Positions 9,282 to 19,938 are shown, counted from the stretch's first letter. The stretch: 64,000 nucleotides of DNA from Lysobacter auxotrophicus (GCF_027924565.1 NZ_AP027041.1:2356001-2420000), one strand, 5' to 3'. Program-made: numbers and translations. The notes: a model not told the origin generated them from the letters alone.

Positions 9282-9305
9282 AGGGCCCGCATCGCTGCGG
9301 GCCCT
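9282..9305. terminator. rho-independent terminator hairpin between convergent genes
   Basis: Perfect 9-bp stem AGGGCCCGC/GCGGGCCCT with a 6-base loop between the H-box gene (+) and the BON gene (-). The following T-tract is interrupted (GTTGCTTTG), but the placement supports a shared terminator. Confidence 0.65.
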
Positions 9306-9333
9306 GTTGCTTTGATGGGAGTGATCGACCGCG

Positions 9334-10821
9334 TCAGTGCGCCGACGAGCTTCCCTGGTTGTCGCCGCCGCTACCGGTGCGCCCCGCGGACGAGGAACCG
9401 CTGCCCGTCGTGCCGCTGCTGGCCGACGTCGAGCCGCTGGCCGTCGTGCCGCTGGCGCCCTGGCGCGAGGAGGACGACGAACGTCCCTGCGACATCGTCG
9501 ACTCGCCCGACCGCTGCGACTGCTGCGACTGGGACTGCGATTGCGACTGCACCTGGATGCGGTTGTCGACCTGCTTCACGCCGCTGCTCGCATCGGCGAG
9601 ATCTTCGGCGCGATGCTTCATCCAGCGCTCGGCGACCGTGCCTTCCAGCGTGATCACACCGTTGACGCAACGCACGGTGATCTCGGTGGCGTCGAGGTAA
9701 TCGTCCTCGGTGAGGCGCTCGTTGATGTCCTCCAGCAGGCGTTCGTCGGAACGCGTGTAGGAGCGCGGGCCCATGCCGCGGTAATTGCGGCTGGACTGGC
9801 TGCCCGACATGCCGCGCTGGCGATTGCCGGCGCCGAAGGACTGCGCGCCCTGGGTATCGCTGGCGTAGCCGCTCATGTAGCCGCTACCCGAACCCTGCTG
9901 GCCGGAGCCGCCGTACTGGCTGCCATAGGCCTGTTCGTCGGCGTAGCCGGACGAGAGGCCGTAGCCTTCGCCGTAGCCGCGTTCCCAGTTGCGCCCGCCC
10001 GAACGACGGCCGGACTCGCCACCTTCGTAGCCGCGATACTCGCGACCGCTGCCGTAGCCGTGCGAGCCGGAGCTGTGTTCGCCCTGCCCGTACGCCTGCG
10101 TGCCGTAGCCGCGCTGGTTGCTGTAATCCTGCTGGCCCTCGCTGCCGCGACGCTGGCTGCCGAACTCGCTGCCATAGGCGCGGTTGCGGCCCTGGTTGCC
10201 GTAGTCCTCGCCCTGCTGCTGCGAGCGGTAGCCCTGGCTACCGTAACCCTGGCTTCCATAGCCCTGGTTGCTCTGGCCGCCGTAGCCCTGGCTGCTGCCC
10301 TGGCTTCCGTAGCCGCGATTGCTGCCGTAGTCGCCATGGCCGCGGTCGCCGTACTGGCCGCTGAACTCGCGCTCACGGCCGTACTCGCTGCCGTATTCAT
10401 TGCTGCCCTGCGCACCGTAGGTGCCCTGCTCGCCCCAGCGCTGCGATTCGCGGCGCCCCTGCGACCAGTCCTGTTCGTCGCGGCCCATGCCGCTGCCGTA
10501 CTGCTGGCGTCCCATGCGGCCGCCGGACTCGTAATCGCCCGCGTAGTGGCCCTGCGTGCGGCTGGAGCTGCTGTCGTCCCAGTCCTCGCCCGCACCCCAG
10601 CGACGCGCGCCCTGTCCGTATTCGGACCGGCCCGACATGCCCGATTCCTGGCGTTGCTGGCGCAGACGCTCTTCGTACCGCCTGGAAGCATCACGTTCGT
10701 TCATCGTTTCTCTCCTTCCACTCAACCAAGCACGTCCCGTTTCCAGGGCGCGCGCGCCCAGCCGCATCGCGTCTTGCGCAACGGCCTTCAATTCACCGGT
10801 TCCCGATCGCTCGTCGGTCAC
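9334..10821 (-). CDS. Gly/Tyr/Ser-rich protein with BON domain
   Basis: 495 aa from GTG 10821, or 456 aa from ATG 10704; both starts have strong sites (AGGAGG and GGAAGGAG) in the same frame. Residues about 60-340 are low complexity, built of YGSQG/GYG-type repeats with Arg, Gln and Ser. A BON domain follows (TRSDERLLEDINERL ... ITVRCVNGVITLEGTV ... HRAEDLADASSGVKQVDN), normally a phospholipid-binding or periplasmic attachment module. The tail is Ser/Gln/Gly-rich. No signal peptide is visible, so location is unclear. The composition predicts an intrinsically disordered, sticky protein; the family is often stress-related. Confidence 0.8.
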   Translation of the reverse strand: MTDERSGTGELKAVAQDAMRLGARALETGRAWLSGRRETMNERDASRRYEERLRQQRQESGMSGRSEYGQGARRWGAGEDWDDSSSSRTQGHYAGDYESGGRMGRQQYGSGMGRDEQDWSQGRRESQRWGEQGTYGAQGSNEYGSEYGREREFSGQYGDRGHGDYGSNRGYGSQGSSQGYGGQSNQGYGSQGYGSQGYRSQQQGEDYGNQGRNRAYGSEFGSQRRGSEGQQDYSNQRGYGTQAYGQGEHSSGSHGYGSGREYRGYEGGESGRRSGGRNWERGYGEGYGLSSGYADEQAYGSQYGGSGQQGSGSGYMSGYASDTQGAQSFGAGNRQRGMSGSQSSRNYRGMGPRSYTRSDERLLEDINERLTEDDYLDATEITVRCVNGVITLEGTVAERWMKHRAEDLADASSGVKQVDNRIQVQSQSQSQSQQSQRSGESTMSQGRSSSSSRQGASGTTASGSTSASSGTTGSGSSSAGRTGSGGDNQGSSSAH

Positions 10822-11272
10822 TGGACTACCCTCCTGTGTGGATGCATGCGACGTAGGGGTGTATGCGGCATCGCGGGGCGATGCATGCATTGCAGGTCTC
10901 GCGCGCCGTGGCGGCAAGCGCTCGCAGGCGGACTGTGCCGCGTCGTATGTAAAGACAATGCCGACATCGTTCAGCCACGACGTAACAAGCCGGTGATGCA
11001 TGCAGTGATGGCGTGTGCGGCGTGTGCTTCGTCTGCGCACACGCGCGCATTCGCGAACGGATAGTGGAAAACATGCCGCAAGACGCGTGCCATCGCGCGA
11101 ACGCGTCAGCGATGCGCCAACGCGAATCGCCGCGCGGAAAACTTTCCGCCAGCGAAATTGTTTCTGTCGTGGTTTGCGCGTTGCGCGCGTTGCGTCGCCA
11201 GCGCGGTTCGTGACGAACGCGTGAGACGTCGACACGCCGGCGCGCTGAACGCGCGCCAACGTCGTGCGTCGT
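10822..11272. other. intergenic region upstream of the BON gene
   Basis: About 450 bp without a supported gene. It is less GC-rich near 10940-10990 and contains several GATGCATGC/ATGCATGCA palindromic words (10839-10890, 10995-11003). Open frames crossing it on both strands have no recognisable protein character. It probably holds the promoter of the leftward BON gene and the terminator region of the leftward gene ending at 11273. Confidence 0.4.
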
Positions 11273-13051
11273 TTACGGCTTCACACTGCCGTTGTCTTCC
11301 TGCAGCGCGGGCTTGAACGGAATGTCCGGCGGCGGACGTGCTTCTGCCGGCTGGTCGTTGAGGTTCGGATCGCTCAATCCGCAACCGCCGCCGAGGCCGA
11401 GCATCGACACCACGCACTCGATGCGCTTGTTGGTGCCTGGGATCGGGATGGTCACCTTCTGGATGCCCTTGCGCACCCATTCGGCGAGCAGCGTTTCGTC
11501 GGGCACCCAGTACTTGTCGAACGAGGTCGGTTCGAAATCCGTCGGCTTGCGCTTGAGCCACGTGCCGGAGCGGTCGAGGTCGCGGATCTCCTGCGTGATC
11601 GCGCCCGGGGGCTGGTTCGGCGACGCCGAGCCCGTCGGTTCGGGCACGCGCAGGCTGCCGTCGCTGTTGTAAAGGCCCGGCGTGAGACCACGCTGTCCGC
11701 CCGGCGCATTGCGCGTGCTCTCGCCCCAGTCGTCGCCGCGGCGCGGCGTGGACCACGTGCCCGGAGACGGCGTCGGACTCGGCCCCGCCCCCGCCGTCGC
11801 AGGCTGCGAGCCGCGACCGGCTGCGGCAGGCGCCGTGCCGGACGGTGCAGCGGCACCTGGTGCCGACGGAGCCGCCGATGCAGGCGCTTTCGACGGCGCG
11901 GTCGACGCTGCATTCGACGCGGCCGACGATGCCGACGGTGCGGTGGACGTTGCCGTGCTGGTGGCGGCGGACGGCGTAGGCGACGAAGCAGACGGCGCAG
12001 GCGTGGGCGGTGTCGGTACATCGCGCGTGCGCACGGTCTGTTCGGCCGCGCGAACCTGCGGCGTCGGTACGCTGGGTTCGGGCAGCGTGGGCGTTGGCGC
12101 GCGCGTGACTGGCGCTGCGATCTCGCGCACCGTGATCTCGCGCGTGCGTTGTTCGATCGACGGGACGACGAGTTCGCGTGGCGCGATCTCCGGTCGAACC
12201 GGCTGCACGGGCTCGGCGACGTCGGTCGCGCGCACCTGCGGCACGGGCGTGCGCAATTCCGGCACGGCAAGCGAAGGCTGCGGCGGCTGGCGTCGCGTTG
12301 GCGGCAGCACGAACACTTCCGGCGCGTTCGGCACCGGTTCGCTCACGGTCACGGCCTGCTCCACCGGCGGCGGCGTGGGCGGCGGAAGCTGCGGTTCGGG
12401 CACGTCGCGTTGCGCCACGTCGGGCAGCGGCGCGTCGAGCGTGGGCGTCGGCAACGGCGGCGCGGGCACCGAAGGCGCCTGTTGCGGCGCGGGCTGCGCG
12501 GCCGCCGCGGGTTGCGCGGCGGCCGGCTGCGCAGGCGCCTGCGTGGCTTCGGGCTGCTGTGTCGGTTCGGCCGCACCGCCGCCGGGTTCCTTCGGCGTGC
12601 CCGTGCCGATGTACTCGATCATCGTCACGTCTTCGCCCTGCGGCGGCGCGTTGCTGACGGCCATGAAGCGCAGGTACATCAGGTACAGCAGCAGCGCGCC
12701 GAAGAAGACGTGCCAGAAGATCGTGAAGCTTGCCGCGAACCAGTGCGTACGGCGGTCGTACTTGTCCCAGCGGTCGGCATCGCGCGACCAGTCCTGGCGC
12801 ATCAACGTGGTGAACGCCTGCCAGCGCGTCAGGTCGCGCAATCGGCACGGGCGCTCGGTCAGTGGGCGCTGCAGGAAGACGGCGATGATCGCGTCGACGG
12901 TCGCGCCACGCACCGCGCCGGCGCGTTGCGCCATTCCGTCGAACCACGCCTGCCAGCCGGGCGGGAACTCACCCGGCTTGCGACGCAGGTGCGGCGCGAC
13001 GAGCTGCAACCTTCGTTGCAGTGCGTGGATGAGATCGGCGGCGGAGAACAT
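11273..13051 (-). CDS. transmembrane repetitive protein (TonB-like Pro/Ala-rich)
   Basis: 592 aa. The N-terminal 100 residues are cytoplasmic and basic, followed by one membrane helix (about 107-127, [21 protein letters not shown]), a periplasmic Pro/Ala/Thr/Ser-rich region of over 300 residues with many VP, PxP and AAP runs, and a folded C-terminus with Cys pairs (about 560-575). The layout (one helix then a Pro-rich stalk) resembles TonB-type energy transducers, but no TonB box-binding domain is evident. A similar protein is annotated in xanthomonads under this name; its function is unknown. It lies 19 bp downstream of nfuA on the same strand. Confidence 0.75.
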   Translation of the reverse strand: MFSAADLIHALQRRLQLVAPHLRRKPGEFPPGWQAWFDGMAQRAGAVRGATVDAIIAVFLQRPLTERPCRLRDLTRWQAFTTLMRQDWSRDADRWDKYDRRTHWFAASFTIFWHVFFGALLLYLMYLRFMAVSNAPPQGEDVTMIEYIGTGTPKEPGGGAAEPTQQPEATQAPAQPAAAQPAAAAQPAPQQAPSVPAPPLPTPTLDAPLPDVAQRDVPEPQLPPPTPPPVEQAVTVSEPVPNAPEVFVLPPTRRQPPQPSLAVPELRTPVPQVRATDVAEPVQPVRPEIAPRELVVPSIEQRTREITVREIAAPVTRAPTPTLPEPSVPTPQVRAAEQTVRTRDVPTPPTPAPSASSPTPSAATSTATSTAPSASSAASNAASTAPSKAPASAAPSAPGAAAPSGTAPAAAGRGSQPATAGAGPSPTPSPGTWSTPRRGDDWGESTRNAPGGQRGLTPGLYNSDGSLRVPEPTGSASPNQPPGAITQEIRDLDRSGTWLKRKPTDFEPTSFDKYWVPDETLLAEWVRKGIQKVTIPIPGTNKRIECVVSMLGLGGGCGLSDPNLNDQPAEARPPPDIPFKPALQEDNGSVKP

Positions 13052-13070
13052 CTACGTCGCCGCGACCGGA

Positions 13071-13667
13071 TCAGGCCGCGGAGTCGCGGCGGATGTAAGG
13101 TGCGTCGCCGGTGTCGTGGTCGGTGGCATCGCGTACCGCCGTCACGCCGGGCACCTTGCTCAGCAGGGTCTTCTCGATGCCCTGCTTCAGCGTCACGTCG
13201 GCCATGCCGCAACCGTGGCAACCGCCACCGAAGCGCAACACGACCACGCCTTCGGCGGTCACTTCCTGCACCGACACATGGCCGCGGTGCGAGGCGAGCT
13301 GCGGGTTGATCTCCTGCTCGACGATCCAGTGCACCCGTTCGACCAGCGAGGCCGAATCGGCCGGCGCCTCGCCCTTGATCTTCGGCGCGCGGATCTGCAG
13401 CTGGCCGCCGGTGGTCTGGGTTTCGTAGTCGATCTGCGCGCCGTCGAGGTATTTGACGCTGGCCGCGTCGAGCCACACGGTGAAGCCTTCGCAATCCACG
13501 GCCCATTCGTCGCCCTGCAGGTCGCCGGGTTCGGCGAACTCCAGCCGCACGTCGGCGCGCGGCGTGCCGGCATGCACCGCGGCAAGGCGGACGCCAAGTC
13601 CCGGCAGGGACTCGCGCTCGATCAGCTTGCGGAAGTGACGCTGGGCGGATTCGGAAATATTGATCAT
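13071..13667 (-). CDS. nfuA: Fe-S biogenesis protein NfuA
   Basis: 198-aa carrier that delivers 4Fe-4S clusters to apoproteins, notably under oxidative stress or iron limitation. An N-terminal degenerate A-type (HesB-like) domain starting [15 protein letters not shown] lacks the usual cluster Cys residues, and the C-terminal Nfu domain carries the CxxC cluster site in GGGCHGCGM. Length and order match Escherichia coli NfuA (191 aa). ATG 13667 opens a start-proximal conserved motif. The repetitive membrane protein gene follows closely. Confidence 0.95.
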   Translation of the reverse strand: MINISESAQRHFRKLIERESLPGLGVRLAAVHAGTPRADVRLEFAEPGDLQGDEWAVDCEGFTVWLDAASVKYLDGAQIDYETQTTGGQLQIRAPKIKGEAPADSASLVERVHWIVEQEINPQLASHRGHVSVQEVTAEGVVVLRFGGGCHGCGMADVTLKQGIEKTLLSKVPGVTAVRDATDHDTGDAPYIRRDSAA

Positions 13668-13787
13668 GGCGCTATTCTAGCGGGGTCCACGCATTCAGAT
13701 GGCGCGGCCGTCACCCGCGATGGCCGACGATGCGTTCCATTCAGTCGGCCTGTCCGTCGGTCGCCCTCCCGCAAGGAGCTCCACTAC

Positions 13788-14129
13788 GTGAACGACCTCA
13801 TTCCCCTCGCCCAGGCCCATTGCATTCCCCGCCGCGGCACCGAGCACCGCCTGAGCGAAGCGCGCGTGCGCGAGCTGATGCCGCAGATCCCGGGCTGGGA
13901 AGTGGTCGAGGACGGGCACGCCATCGCCCGGACGTTCCGCTTCGGCAATTACTACGAAACCATGGCCTTCGTTAACGCGCTGGCGTTCGTGGCGCATCGC
14001 GAGGACCACCACCCGGACCTCGGCGTGCACTACGACCGCTGCGTCGTGCGGTATTCGACCCATGACGTCGGCGGCCTGAGCGAAAACGACTTCATCTGCG
14101 CCGCCAAGGCCCAATCCCTCGCCGCCTGA
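13788..14129 (+). CDS. phhB: 4a-hydroxytetrahydrobiopterin dehydratase (PCD/PhhB)
   Basis: 113-aa enzyme that dehydrates 4a-hydroxytetrahydropterin, recycling the cofactor of phenylalanine hydroxylase. The pterin-binding signature is present: [17 protein letters not shown] and the later [16 protein letters not shown], giving the His-His pair of the active site. The start is GTG 13788 after AAGGAG; no ATG lies in frame near it. Phenylalanine hydroxylase itself is not in the window. Length matches the family (95-115 aa). Confidence 0.92.
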   Translation: MNDLIPLAQAHCIPRRGTEHRLSEARVRELMPQIPGWEVVEDGHAIARTFRFGNYYETMAFVNALAFVAHREDHHPDLGVHYDRCVVRYSTHDVGGLSENDFICAAKAQSLAA

Positions 14130-14150
14130 CGCCTGCACGAGGCCGCCCGC

Positions 14151-14570
14151 ATGGACTTCCCCCGCATCCGCATCGCGCTTGTCGCCGGTTTCGTGGTCGC
14201 CATCGCCGCGTGCCAGCCACAGCAGCCGCCGCCTCCGCCGGTCCCGACGACCGACCTGCTCGCCGTCGACACTCCGCCGCCGGGCTACCCGGAAGAACTC
14301 GCCTGCGACAACGTCGGCGGCCAGGTAATTCTGGCGATGACCATCGGCGTGGACGGCAAGCCCAGCTCGGTCGACGTCTTCCGCAGCAGTGGCGTGGCCG
14401 CACTGGACCAGGCCGCGAAGGAAGGCGTGCGCACCTGGACGTTCAAGCCCGCCACCCGCGGCGGGCAGCCGCAGACCTCACGCCTGCAGGTGCCGGTGAA
14501 CTTCAACCCGCCGGTGGAGCGCCCGCAATCGTGCTTCGCGCTCGACGAGAAGCGCCGCCGCGGCGGGTGA
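14151..14570 (+). CDS. TonB C-terminal-like lipoprotein
   Basis: 139 aa: a signal peptide with lipobox AIAAC (Cys about residue 21), a short Gln/Pro stretch, then a TonB-C/TonB-family beta fold (GYPEELACDNVGGQVILAMTIGVDG is its front edge; KEGVRTWTFKPATRGGQP its hallmark). Such proteins are usually labelled energy transducer TonB, but a lipid anchor instead of a membrane helix makes true energy transduction doubtful. It follows phhB by 21 bp and may be cotranscribed. Confidence 0.75.
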   Translation: MDFPRIRIALVAGFVVAIAACQPQQPPPPPVPTTDLLAVDTPPPGYPEELACDNVGGQVILAMTIGVDGKPSSVDVFRSSGVAALDQAAKEGVRTWTFKPATRGGQPQTSRLQVPVNFNPPVERPQSCFALDEKRRRGG

Positions 14571-14573
14571 GCG

Positions 14574-14873
14574 TCAGGCCGCCTGGTTCGACCAGGGTTT
14601 GATCTTCGCGATTTCCGCACCGTGCAGGTCGCGCTCGACCGCGATCTCGTAATCGCGCTGCAGGTTGATCCAGAACGCATCGGATTGCCCGAAGTAACGC
14701 GAAAGCCGCAACGCGGTATCGACCGAAATGCCGCGCCGTCCCGCCAGGATCTCGCCGATGCGCGTCTGCGGCACGCCGATATCGCGCGCGAGCCGGTAGG
14801 CGGTGATCTCCAGGGGCTCCAGAAATTCCTCCCTCAGTATTTCGCCCGGGTGGGGATAGGGAACCGTACGCAT
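14574..14873 (-). CDS. higA: HigA family antitoxin/repressor
   Basis: 99-aa HTH_XRE antitoxin of the HigBA type: PHPGEILREEFLEPL, then the HTH ITAYRLARDIGVPQTRIGEIL and RRGISVDTALRLSRYF, followed by FWINLQRDYEIAVERD. It binds the toxin and represses the operon promoter. It is intact and lies downstream of the toxin gene, as usual for HigBA, but the toxin frame is broken. Translation probably starts at ATG 14873. Confidence 0.92.
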   Translation of the reverse strand: MRTVPYPHPGEILREEFLEPLEITAYRLARDIGVPQTRIGEILAGRRGISVDTALRLSRYFGQSDAFWINLQRDYEIAVERDLHGAEIAKIKPWSNQAA

Positions 14874-14909
14874 GGCGTTCCTCGTTGGTGGAGCGAGACA
14901 GTGGCGGTG

Positions 14910-15190
14910 TCAGTGGTAATCGACGATTTCCGCATCGGCCGGGCCCCGCGGCGTCCATGCGAAGCAGAGTCGGAACCGGTCGTTGATTCGCATGCTGCAT
15001 TGACCGATCCGGTCGCCTTGCAGCACTTCCAAGCGGTTCCCGGGCGGCACTCGGAGGTCGTCGAGGTTGCCGGCGGCGTTCAGCATGGCGAGCTTGCGCA
15101 GCGCCACCGTTCGATCCGGACGAAGCGCGGCACGCGACGCCCCTCGAAGAGCGCCTGCGTGTCTTCGCAGCGGAACGACTGGATCGCCAT
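14910..15190 (-). pseudogene. higB: HigB/RelE-type toxin, frameshifted
   Basis: The family start [17 protein letters not shown] runs from ATG 15190 but stops after 36 codons at 15080. The remainder of a HigB toxin ([25 protein letters not shown], then the RNase-core-like [14 protein letters not shown] and terminal AEIVDYH) continues in another frame to 14910. Adding one base near 15105-15112 (at GAACG-GTGG on the minus strand) restores a normal sequence of about 92 aa. Toxin activity would therefore be lost, unless the assembly has an indel. The antitoxin next to it is intact. Confidence 0.85.
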
Positions 15191-15199
15191 GCGGCAAAC

Positions 15200-15218
15200 G
15201 CTAACGCCTGACGTTAGC
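15200..15218. promoter_or_regulatory. HigA operator palindrome
   Basis: Perfect inverted repeat GCTAACG-5 bp-CGTTAGC, 10 bp upstream of the higB start. Position and symmetry fit an autoregulatory operator of the HigBA promoter; binding by HigA is inferred. Confidence 0.7.
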
Positions 15219-15261
15219 ATACGCCAAGCGGGAGCATTTCTCAGCCGGCGGTTCTGACGGC

Positions 15262-16260
15262 TTACGCCAGCCGGTCGAGCACGTCGATCAGCTCCGGCGC
15301 CAGCGGAGCGTTGAGGAGGTACGGCGTCCGGCCGTCATCCAGCGCGAATTCCAGCGTCGAGGCGTGCAGGAACAGGCGCTTGAGGCCGGCCTGGTCACGC
15401 AGGCGCTTGTTGGCCTCGGCCTCGCCGTACTTGTCGTCGCCCGCCACCGGGTGGCCGATGTGCTGGGCGTGCACGCGGATCTGGTGAGTACGGCCGGTTT
15501 CGATGCGCACTTCGCAATACGACTGCCCACCGCGGCGTTCGAGCACCTTGAAGTGGCTCAGCGAGGGCTTGCCGGCCAGATTCACCTGGACGTGCCGCTC
15601 GCCGCCCTGCCGCAGGCCGATGTGCAGGGGGGCGTCGACCGTCATCACGCCGTCGGGCATCCGGCCGCTCAGCAGCGCGAGGTAGCGCTTCGAAATACCG
15701 CCCTCCTCGCGCATCAGCGCCTGCAGTTCGGTCAGCGCCGAACGCTTCTTGGCGACGACGAGCAGGCCGGAGGTGTCGCGATCGAGGCGATGCACGAGCT
15801 CCAGCGTCTGTCCGGGTCGCAGCGCACGCAGCGATTCGATGGCGCCGTGGCTGATGCCGCTGCCACCGTGGCTCGCCAGGCCTGACGGCTTGTTGAGCGC
15901 GAGCAGGCGGGCGTCCTCGAAGACGATCGCCGCTTCCAGCGCATCCAGCAGACCCTTCGGCGGCGGCGCCCGCTCCCCGGTTTCGCCCAGCCGGACCGGC
16001 GGGATACGCACCTCGTCGCCCCCCTCGAGCTTGCGCTCGGCCTTGGCGCGCCCGCCGTTCACCCGGACCTGCCCGGAGCGGACGATCTTGTAGACCAGCG
16101 AGCGCGGGGCGCCCTTCAGCTGGCCCAGCAGGAAGTTGTCCAGGCGCTGCCCGGCGCGATCGTCGGGCACGCGGACGGTGCGGACCTGGGCGGCGTCGTT
16201 TGCCGGACGCGGCGCCGGGCCGGTCTTCCCCGGCCGGTTGTGGGGGTCTGAATGGGTCAT
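15262..16260 (-). CDS. rluC: 23S rRNA pseudouridine synthase (RluC type)
   Basis: 332-aa RluA-family enzyme that isomerises uridines of 23S rRNA. An S4 RNA-binding domain lies at about residues 37-90 ([32 protein letters not shown], recognisable in parts), followed by the catalytic domain with motif HRLDRDTSG (catalytic Asp160) and the [16 protein letters not shown] segment. RluC specificity (positions 955, 2504, 2580) is inferred from the S4 domain and from its place divergent to rne, an arrangement also seen in enterobacteria. Confidence 0.92.
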   Translation of the reverse strand: MTHSDPHNRPGKTGPAPRPANDAAQVRTVRVPDDRAGQRLDNFLLGQLKGAPRSLVYKIVRSGQVRVNGGRAKAERKLEGGDEVRIPPVRLGETGERAPPPKGLLDALEAAIVFEDARLLALNKPSGLASHGGSGISHGAIESLRALRPGQTLELVHRLDRDTSGLLVVAKKRSALTELQALMREEGGISKRYLALLSGRMPDGVMTVDAPLHIGLRQGGERHVQVNLAGKPSLSHFKVLERRGGQSYCEVRIETGRTHQIRVHAQHIGHPVAGDDKYGEAEANKRLRDQAGLKRLFLHASTLEFALDDGRTPYLLNAPLAPELIDVLDRLA

Positions 16261-16701
16261 CCTGCGGGGTTATCTGTTACACTCGCGACGCGAGATAAGG
16301 TTTTGATTTCGCAGGAAGTTGCACTCCAAGAGGCCGAAAGCCCTTTCCTGCGATTCCGGTCCGCGCCTAGCCACTGCCCCCGGGGCAGCCATGTTAGCAG
16401 CGATGGCCCGGCGGAACCCCACCTTGCCGGAGCGGGTCAAACCGCCCGTGATGAACACGTCCCGTGCGGCCCTCGTGCCGCCGGTCCCTAGTTGTCCGGA
16501 AGAAACAATTAAGCGCTCCCGCGGCGTGCCGTGGTGTCGTAGCGCTGGAAAACTTGAGGCCGCAGCGCCAGGCCCCGCACCCAAATGCGACCGGCGCGCG
16601 GCTTGCGGTATCCAGAGGCGAAACGCCCCACGGCGTTCCGCGGCTGCAGGACGCATGCGTCCTGCGCCGACCACGCGCAGGAGCGCGCGAGGAACGCAAC
16701 A
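16261..16701 (+). promoter_or_regulatory. rne promoter and 5' leader
   Basis: About 440 bp between divergent rluC and rne. An extended -10 element, TGTTACACT (16275-16283), lies next to the rluC start, followed immediately by the perfect hairpin CTCGCGACGCGAG (16282-16294). A long leader is expected because RNase E autoregulates its own mRNA through the 5' UTR; no protein-like frame is supported here. Exact transcription start is not known. Confidence 0.5.
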
Positions 16702-19700
16702 ATGAAGCGAATGCTGATCAACGCGACGCAGGCGGAAGAACTGCGCGTTGCCATCGTCGACGGCCAGACCCTGTACGACATCGACATCGAACAGCCGGCC
16801 AAGGAACAGAAGAAGTCCAACATCTACAAGGGCCGCATCACCCGGCTCGAACCCTCCCTGGAAGCTGCCTTCGTCGAATACGGCGCCGAGCGCCACGGCT
16901 TCCTGCCGCTGAAGGAAATCTCCCGCGATTACTTCCAGGCCGGCGTCGACCACAACAAGGCGGGCCTGCGCGAACTTCTGCGCGAAGGCCAGGAAATCGT
17001 CGTCCAGGTCGACAAGGAAGAACGCGGCAACAAGGGTGCGGCGCTGACGACGTTCATCTCGCTCGCCGGCCGCTACATGGTGCTGATGCCCAATTCGCCC
17101 ACGGCCGGCGGCGTGTCGCGTCGCATCGAGGGCGAGGATCGCGCCGAGCTCAAGCGCGCCATGGACGCGCTGAACATCCCCGACGACATGGGCGTGATCA
17201 TCCGCACCGCCGGCGTCGGCCGCGATGCCGAAGAACTCCAGTGGGACCTCGACTACCTGCTGCAGGTGTGGAAGTCCGTCGCCGAGGCCGCGCTGAGCAA
17301 GCCCGGCCCGTTCCTGATCTACCAGGAATCGCGCCTGATCATCCGCGCCCTGCGCGACTACATGCGCCCGGACATCGGCGAGATCCTCGTCGATACGCCC
17401 GAGATGTACGGCGAGGCGCGCGATTTCGTCGAACAGGTGATGCCGCACAACCTGCGCAAGCTCAAGCACTACACCGACGACACGCCGCTGTTCAACCGCT
17501 TCCAGATCGAATCGCAGATCGAGAATGCCTACGAGCGTGAAGTCCGCCTGCCCTCCGGCGGCGCGCTGGTCATCGACCAGACCGAGGCGCTGACGGCCAT
17601 CGACGTGAACTCGGCGCGGGCCACCAAGGGCGGCGACATCGAGGAAACCGCGTTCAACACCAACCTGGAGGCGGCCGAGGAAGTCGCGCGCCAGATGCGC
17701 CTGCGCGACCTGGGCGGCCTGGTGGTGATCGACTTCATCGACATGTCGTCCAACAAGCACCAGCGCGAGGTCGAGAACCGCCTGGCGCACGCGCTCAAGC
17801 AGGACCGCGCGCGCGTGCAGATCGGCCGCATCTCGCGCTTCGGCCTGCTCGAACTGAGCCGCCAGCGCCTGCGCCCGAGCCTGGGTGAATCCAGCCAGCT
17901 GGTTTGCCCGCGCTGCGAAGGCCATGGCCGCATGCGCAGCGTCGAGTCGCTGTCGCTGTCGATCCTGCGCCTGGCCGAAGAACACGCCATGAAGGAAAAC
18001 ACCGGCCAGGTGCTGGTGCAGGCGCCGACGGAAATCGCCAATTACCTGCTGAACGAGAAGCGCCGCGCGCTGAGCGAGATCGAAAAGCGCCACGACGCGC
18101 CGATCGTCATCGTCGCCGACGAGCAGCTGCACACCCCGCATTACGAAGTCACGCGCATCCGCGAGAACGAACTGGGCGAGGAATCCAACAAGCCCAGCTA
18201 CCAGCGCGGCACCCCGCGCAAGCTCCCGACGCATTCGCTGACCAAGGCCCACCTGAACATCCCGGCCGCCCCGGCGGTGACCAACGTCAAGCCGGCCCAG
18301 CCCGCTCCGCTGCGCGAGCCGCGCGAGCAGCAGGTCGCCGCCCCGGCGCCCGCCCCCGCGCCCGCTCCGGTCGCCACGCCGACGCATTCGATCGGTGTCG
18401 TCGAGCGCATCCTGCGTTTCTTCCGCGGCACGAGCACGCCGATCGCGGTGGAACCGACGCCGGCTGCCCGTCCGCAGGAAAACCGCGGCGGACGCAACGA
18501 GCGCGGCGATCGCAACGACAAGCGCCGCGACGGCCGCAACGGCAAGCAGGGTCGCGATGGCCGTCGCGACGAGCAGCAGCCGCGTCGCGAGGAGCAGCGC
18601 CGTGACGAGCCGCGTCGCGATGAGCCGCGTCGCGAGAAGCAGCCGCAGCAGCAGGCCCAGCAGAAGCAGCAGAAGCAGCAACAGCCGCAGCAGGGCAAGC
18701 AGCAGCAACCCAAGCAACCGAAGCAGCAGCAGGCCCAGCAGCAGGCGCAGGCCGAAGAGCGCAGCCAGGCCCAGCCGCTGGCCGCCGAGGCCCGTGCGCC
18801 GCGTAACGAGCCCAAGCCGGCGCCGGTCAAGGCCGAAGCGAAGCAGGACGTCGTAAAGACCGAGACGCCGGCGACCACCGCCGCGGATGTCGCAATCGCC
18901 GCGCCGGCCGTCATCGCGGCCGCGGCTACCGTTTCGGACGCCAGCGAAGCCGCAACGCCGGCCTCCGTGCAGACGGGCGAAACCGTCGCCAATGCCGAGG
19001 CGGCTCAGGGCGAAGGCGCGGGCGAAGGCGGCAGCCGTCGTCGTCGCGGTCGTCGCGGCGGCCGTCGTCGTCGTCGTGGTGGTGGCGAAGCCGCTGCCGG
19101 CAGCGACGAGGCCCAGTTGCACGACGAGCACGACGACGCGTCCCTCGACGATGAGGACGACGCGCCGGAAACGCACGCCGCCGAAGGTGCCGCCCCGACC
19201 CCGGCGGCGCAGCGTTCGCAGCCGGAGTTCGATTTCGACGACGAACCGGCTGCGTCCATGCCGTCCACGCCGTCGAACGTGACGCAGGCCCCGGCCGCGC
19301 CCGCTCCGGTGGCGACGCCGGCACAAGCCGCGGTGGCGACGGTGGCCGCCGCCACGACGGCCGTCGTCGAGAAGTTCGACGCGCCGAAGACCGAGCCATC
19401 GGCTGCGGTCGCCACGAGCCCGGAACCGGACACGTCCAAGGACGCACCGGCCGAGCCCACGGTCGTCGTCGAGCAGCCGGTGGTGGTGCCCGAACCCGTC
19501 CCGGCCCCGGAAAAGGTCGAGGAACCGGCGGTGATCGATCCGGCGCCCGTCGCTCCGGCCGAAGACGCGCATCCGCCGAAGCAGGCCGAGGCGGAAGTGA
19601 CCGACTCGCGCCCGCAGGCGCCGACGCCCTCGGCCGCGACGCTCACCAACGGTGACGTCCCGCGTACCGCCGGCCTGTTCGATTCGCTGCCGCACGACAC

Positions 19701-19911
19701 GCGCTCGCCCGTCGCCGAGACCGCGCCGGTTGGGGCGCCGGTGGACGCGTCGGTCGCCGGTGAGGCGCAGGCGGACGAAGCTGCTGCACCGAACGACGTC
19801 GCGAGCGCCATCGAAGGGACCGAGCCTTCGCCCGCCGAAGCCGCCGCCGAGCACGTCCACGAGGCGACGCAGAACGAAGGCGATCGCAAGCAGGAATCCG
19901 GGCACGTCTGA
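16702..19911 (+). CDS. rne: ribonuclease E
   Basis: 1069-aa endoribonuclease central to mRNA decay and rRNA/tRNA processing. The start [17 protein letters not shown] is near-identical to other RNase E proteins and fixes ATG 16702. S1 domain at about 38-120 ([20 protein letters not shown]); DNase I-like catalytic core with the two Mg-binding Asp in AIDVNSA and VIDFIDM; Zn-link CPRC (about residue 404) that tetramerises the enzyme. From about residue 520 the protein is disordered, Pro/Ala/Gln/Arg-rich, with an arginine-rich RNA-binding patch ([16 protein letters not shown], about residue 780) and long Pro-Ala-Glu tail that would scaffold the degradosome. Confidence 0.97.
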   Translation: MKRMLINATQAEELRVAIVDGQTLYDIDIEQPAKEQKKSNIYKGRITRLEPSLEAAFVEYGAERHGFLPLKEISRDYFQAGVDHNKAGLRELLREGQEIVVQVDKEERGNKGAALTTFISLAGRYMVLMPNSPTAGGVSRRIEGEDRAELKRAMDALNIPDDMGVIIRTAGVGRDAEELQWDLDYLLQVWKSVAEAALSKPGPFLIYQESRLIIRALRDYMRPDIGEILVDTPEMYGEARDFVEQVMPHNLRKLKHYTDDTPLFNRFQIESQIENAYEREVRLPSGGALVIDQTEALTAIDVNSARATKGGDIEETAFNTNLEAAEEVARQMRLRDLGGLVVIDFIDMSSNKHQREVENRLAHALKQDRARVQIGRISRFGLLELSRQRLRPSLGESSQLVCPRCEGHGRMRSVESLSLSILRLAEEHAMKENTGQVLVQAPTEIANYLLNEKRRALSEIEKRHDAPIVIVADEQLHTPHYEVTRIRENELGEESNKPSYQRGTPRKLPTHSLTKAHLNIPAAPAVTNVKPAQPAPLREPREQQVAAPAPAPAPAPVATPTHSIGVVERILRFFRGTSTPIAVEPTPAARPQENRGGRNERGDRNDKRRDGRNGKQGRDGRRDEQQPRREEQRRDEPRRDEPRREKQPQQQAQQKQQKQQQPQQGKQQQPKQPKQQQAQQQAQAEERSQAQPLAAEARAPRNEPKPAPVKAEAKQDVVKTETPATTAADVAIAAPAVIAAAATVSDASEAATPASVQTGETVANAEAAQGEGAGEGGSRRRRGRRGGRRRRRGGGEAAAGSDEAQLHDEHDDASLDDEDDAPETHAAEGAAPTPAAQRSQPEFDFDDEPAASMPSTPSNVTQAPAAPAPVATPAQAAVATVAAATTAVVEKFDAPKTEPSAAVATSPEPDTSKDAPAEPTVVVEQPVVVPEPVPAPEKVEEPAVIDPAPVAPAEDAHPPKQAEAEVTDSRPQAPTPSAATLTNGDVPRTAGLFDSLPHDTRSPVAETAPVGAPVDASVAGEAQADEAAAPNDVASAIEGTEPSPAEAAAEHVHEATQNEGDRKQESGHV

Positions 19912-19938
19912 TGCCCGGTCTTCATCGCTGAGACTACG

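Noticed and set aside
9337-11064. Long plus-strand open frame over the BON gene
   Set aside because: Ala/Val-rich translation is the antisense of the Gly/Tyr-rich protein; BON motifs and ribosome-binding sites are on the minus strand.
16270-19905. Very long open frame on the minus strand opposite rne
   Set aside because: It mirrors the codon bias of rne, its translation is low-complexity Arg/Gly/Leu, and the plus strand is unmistakably RNase E.
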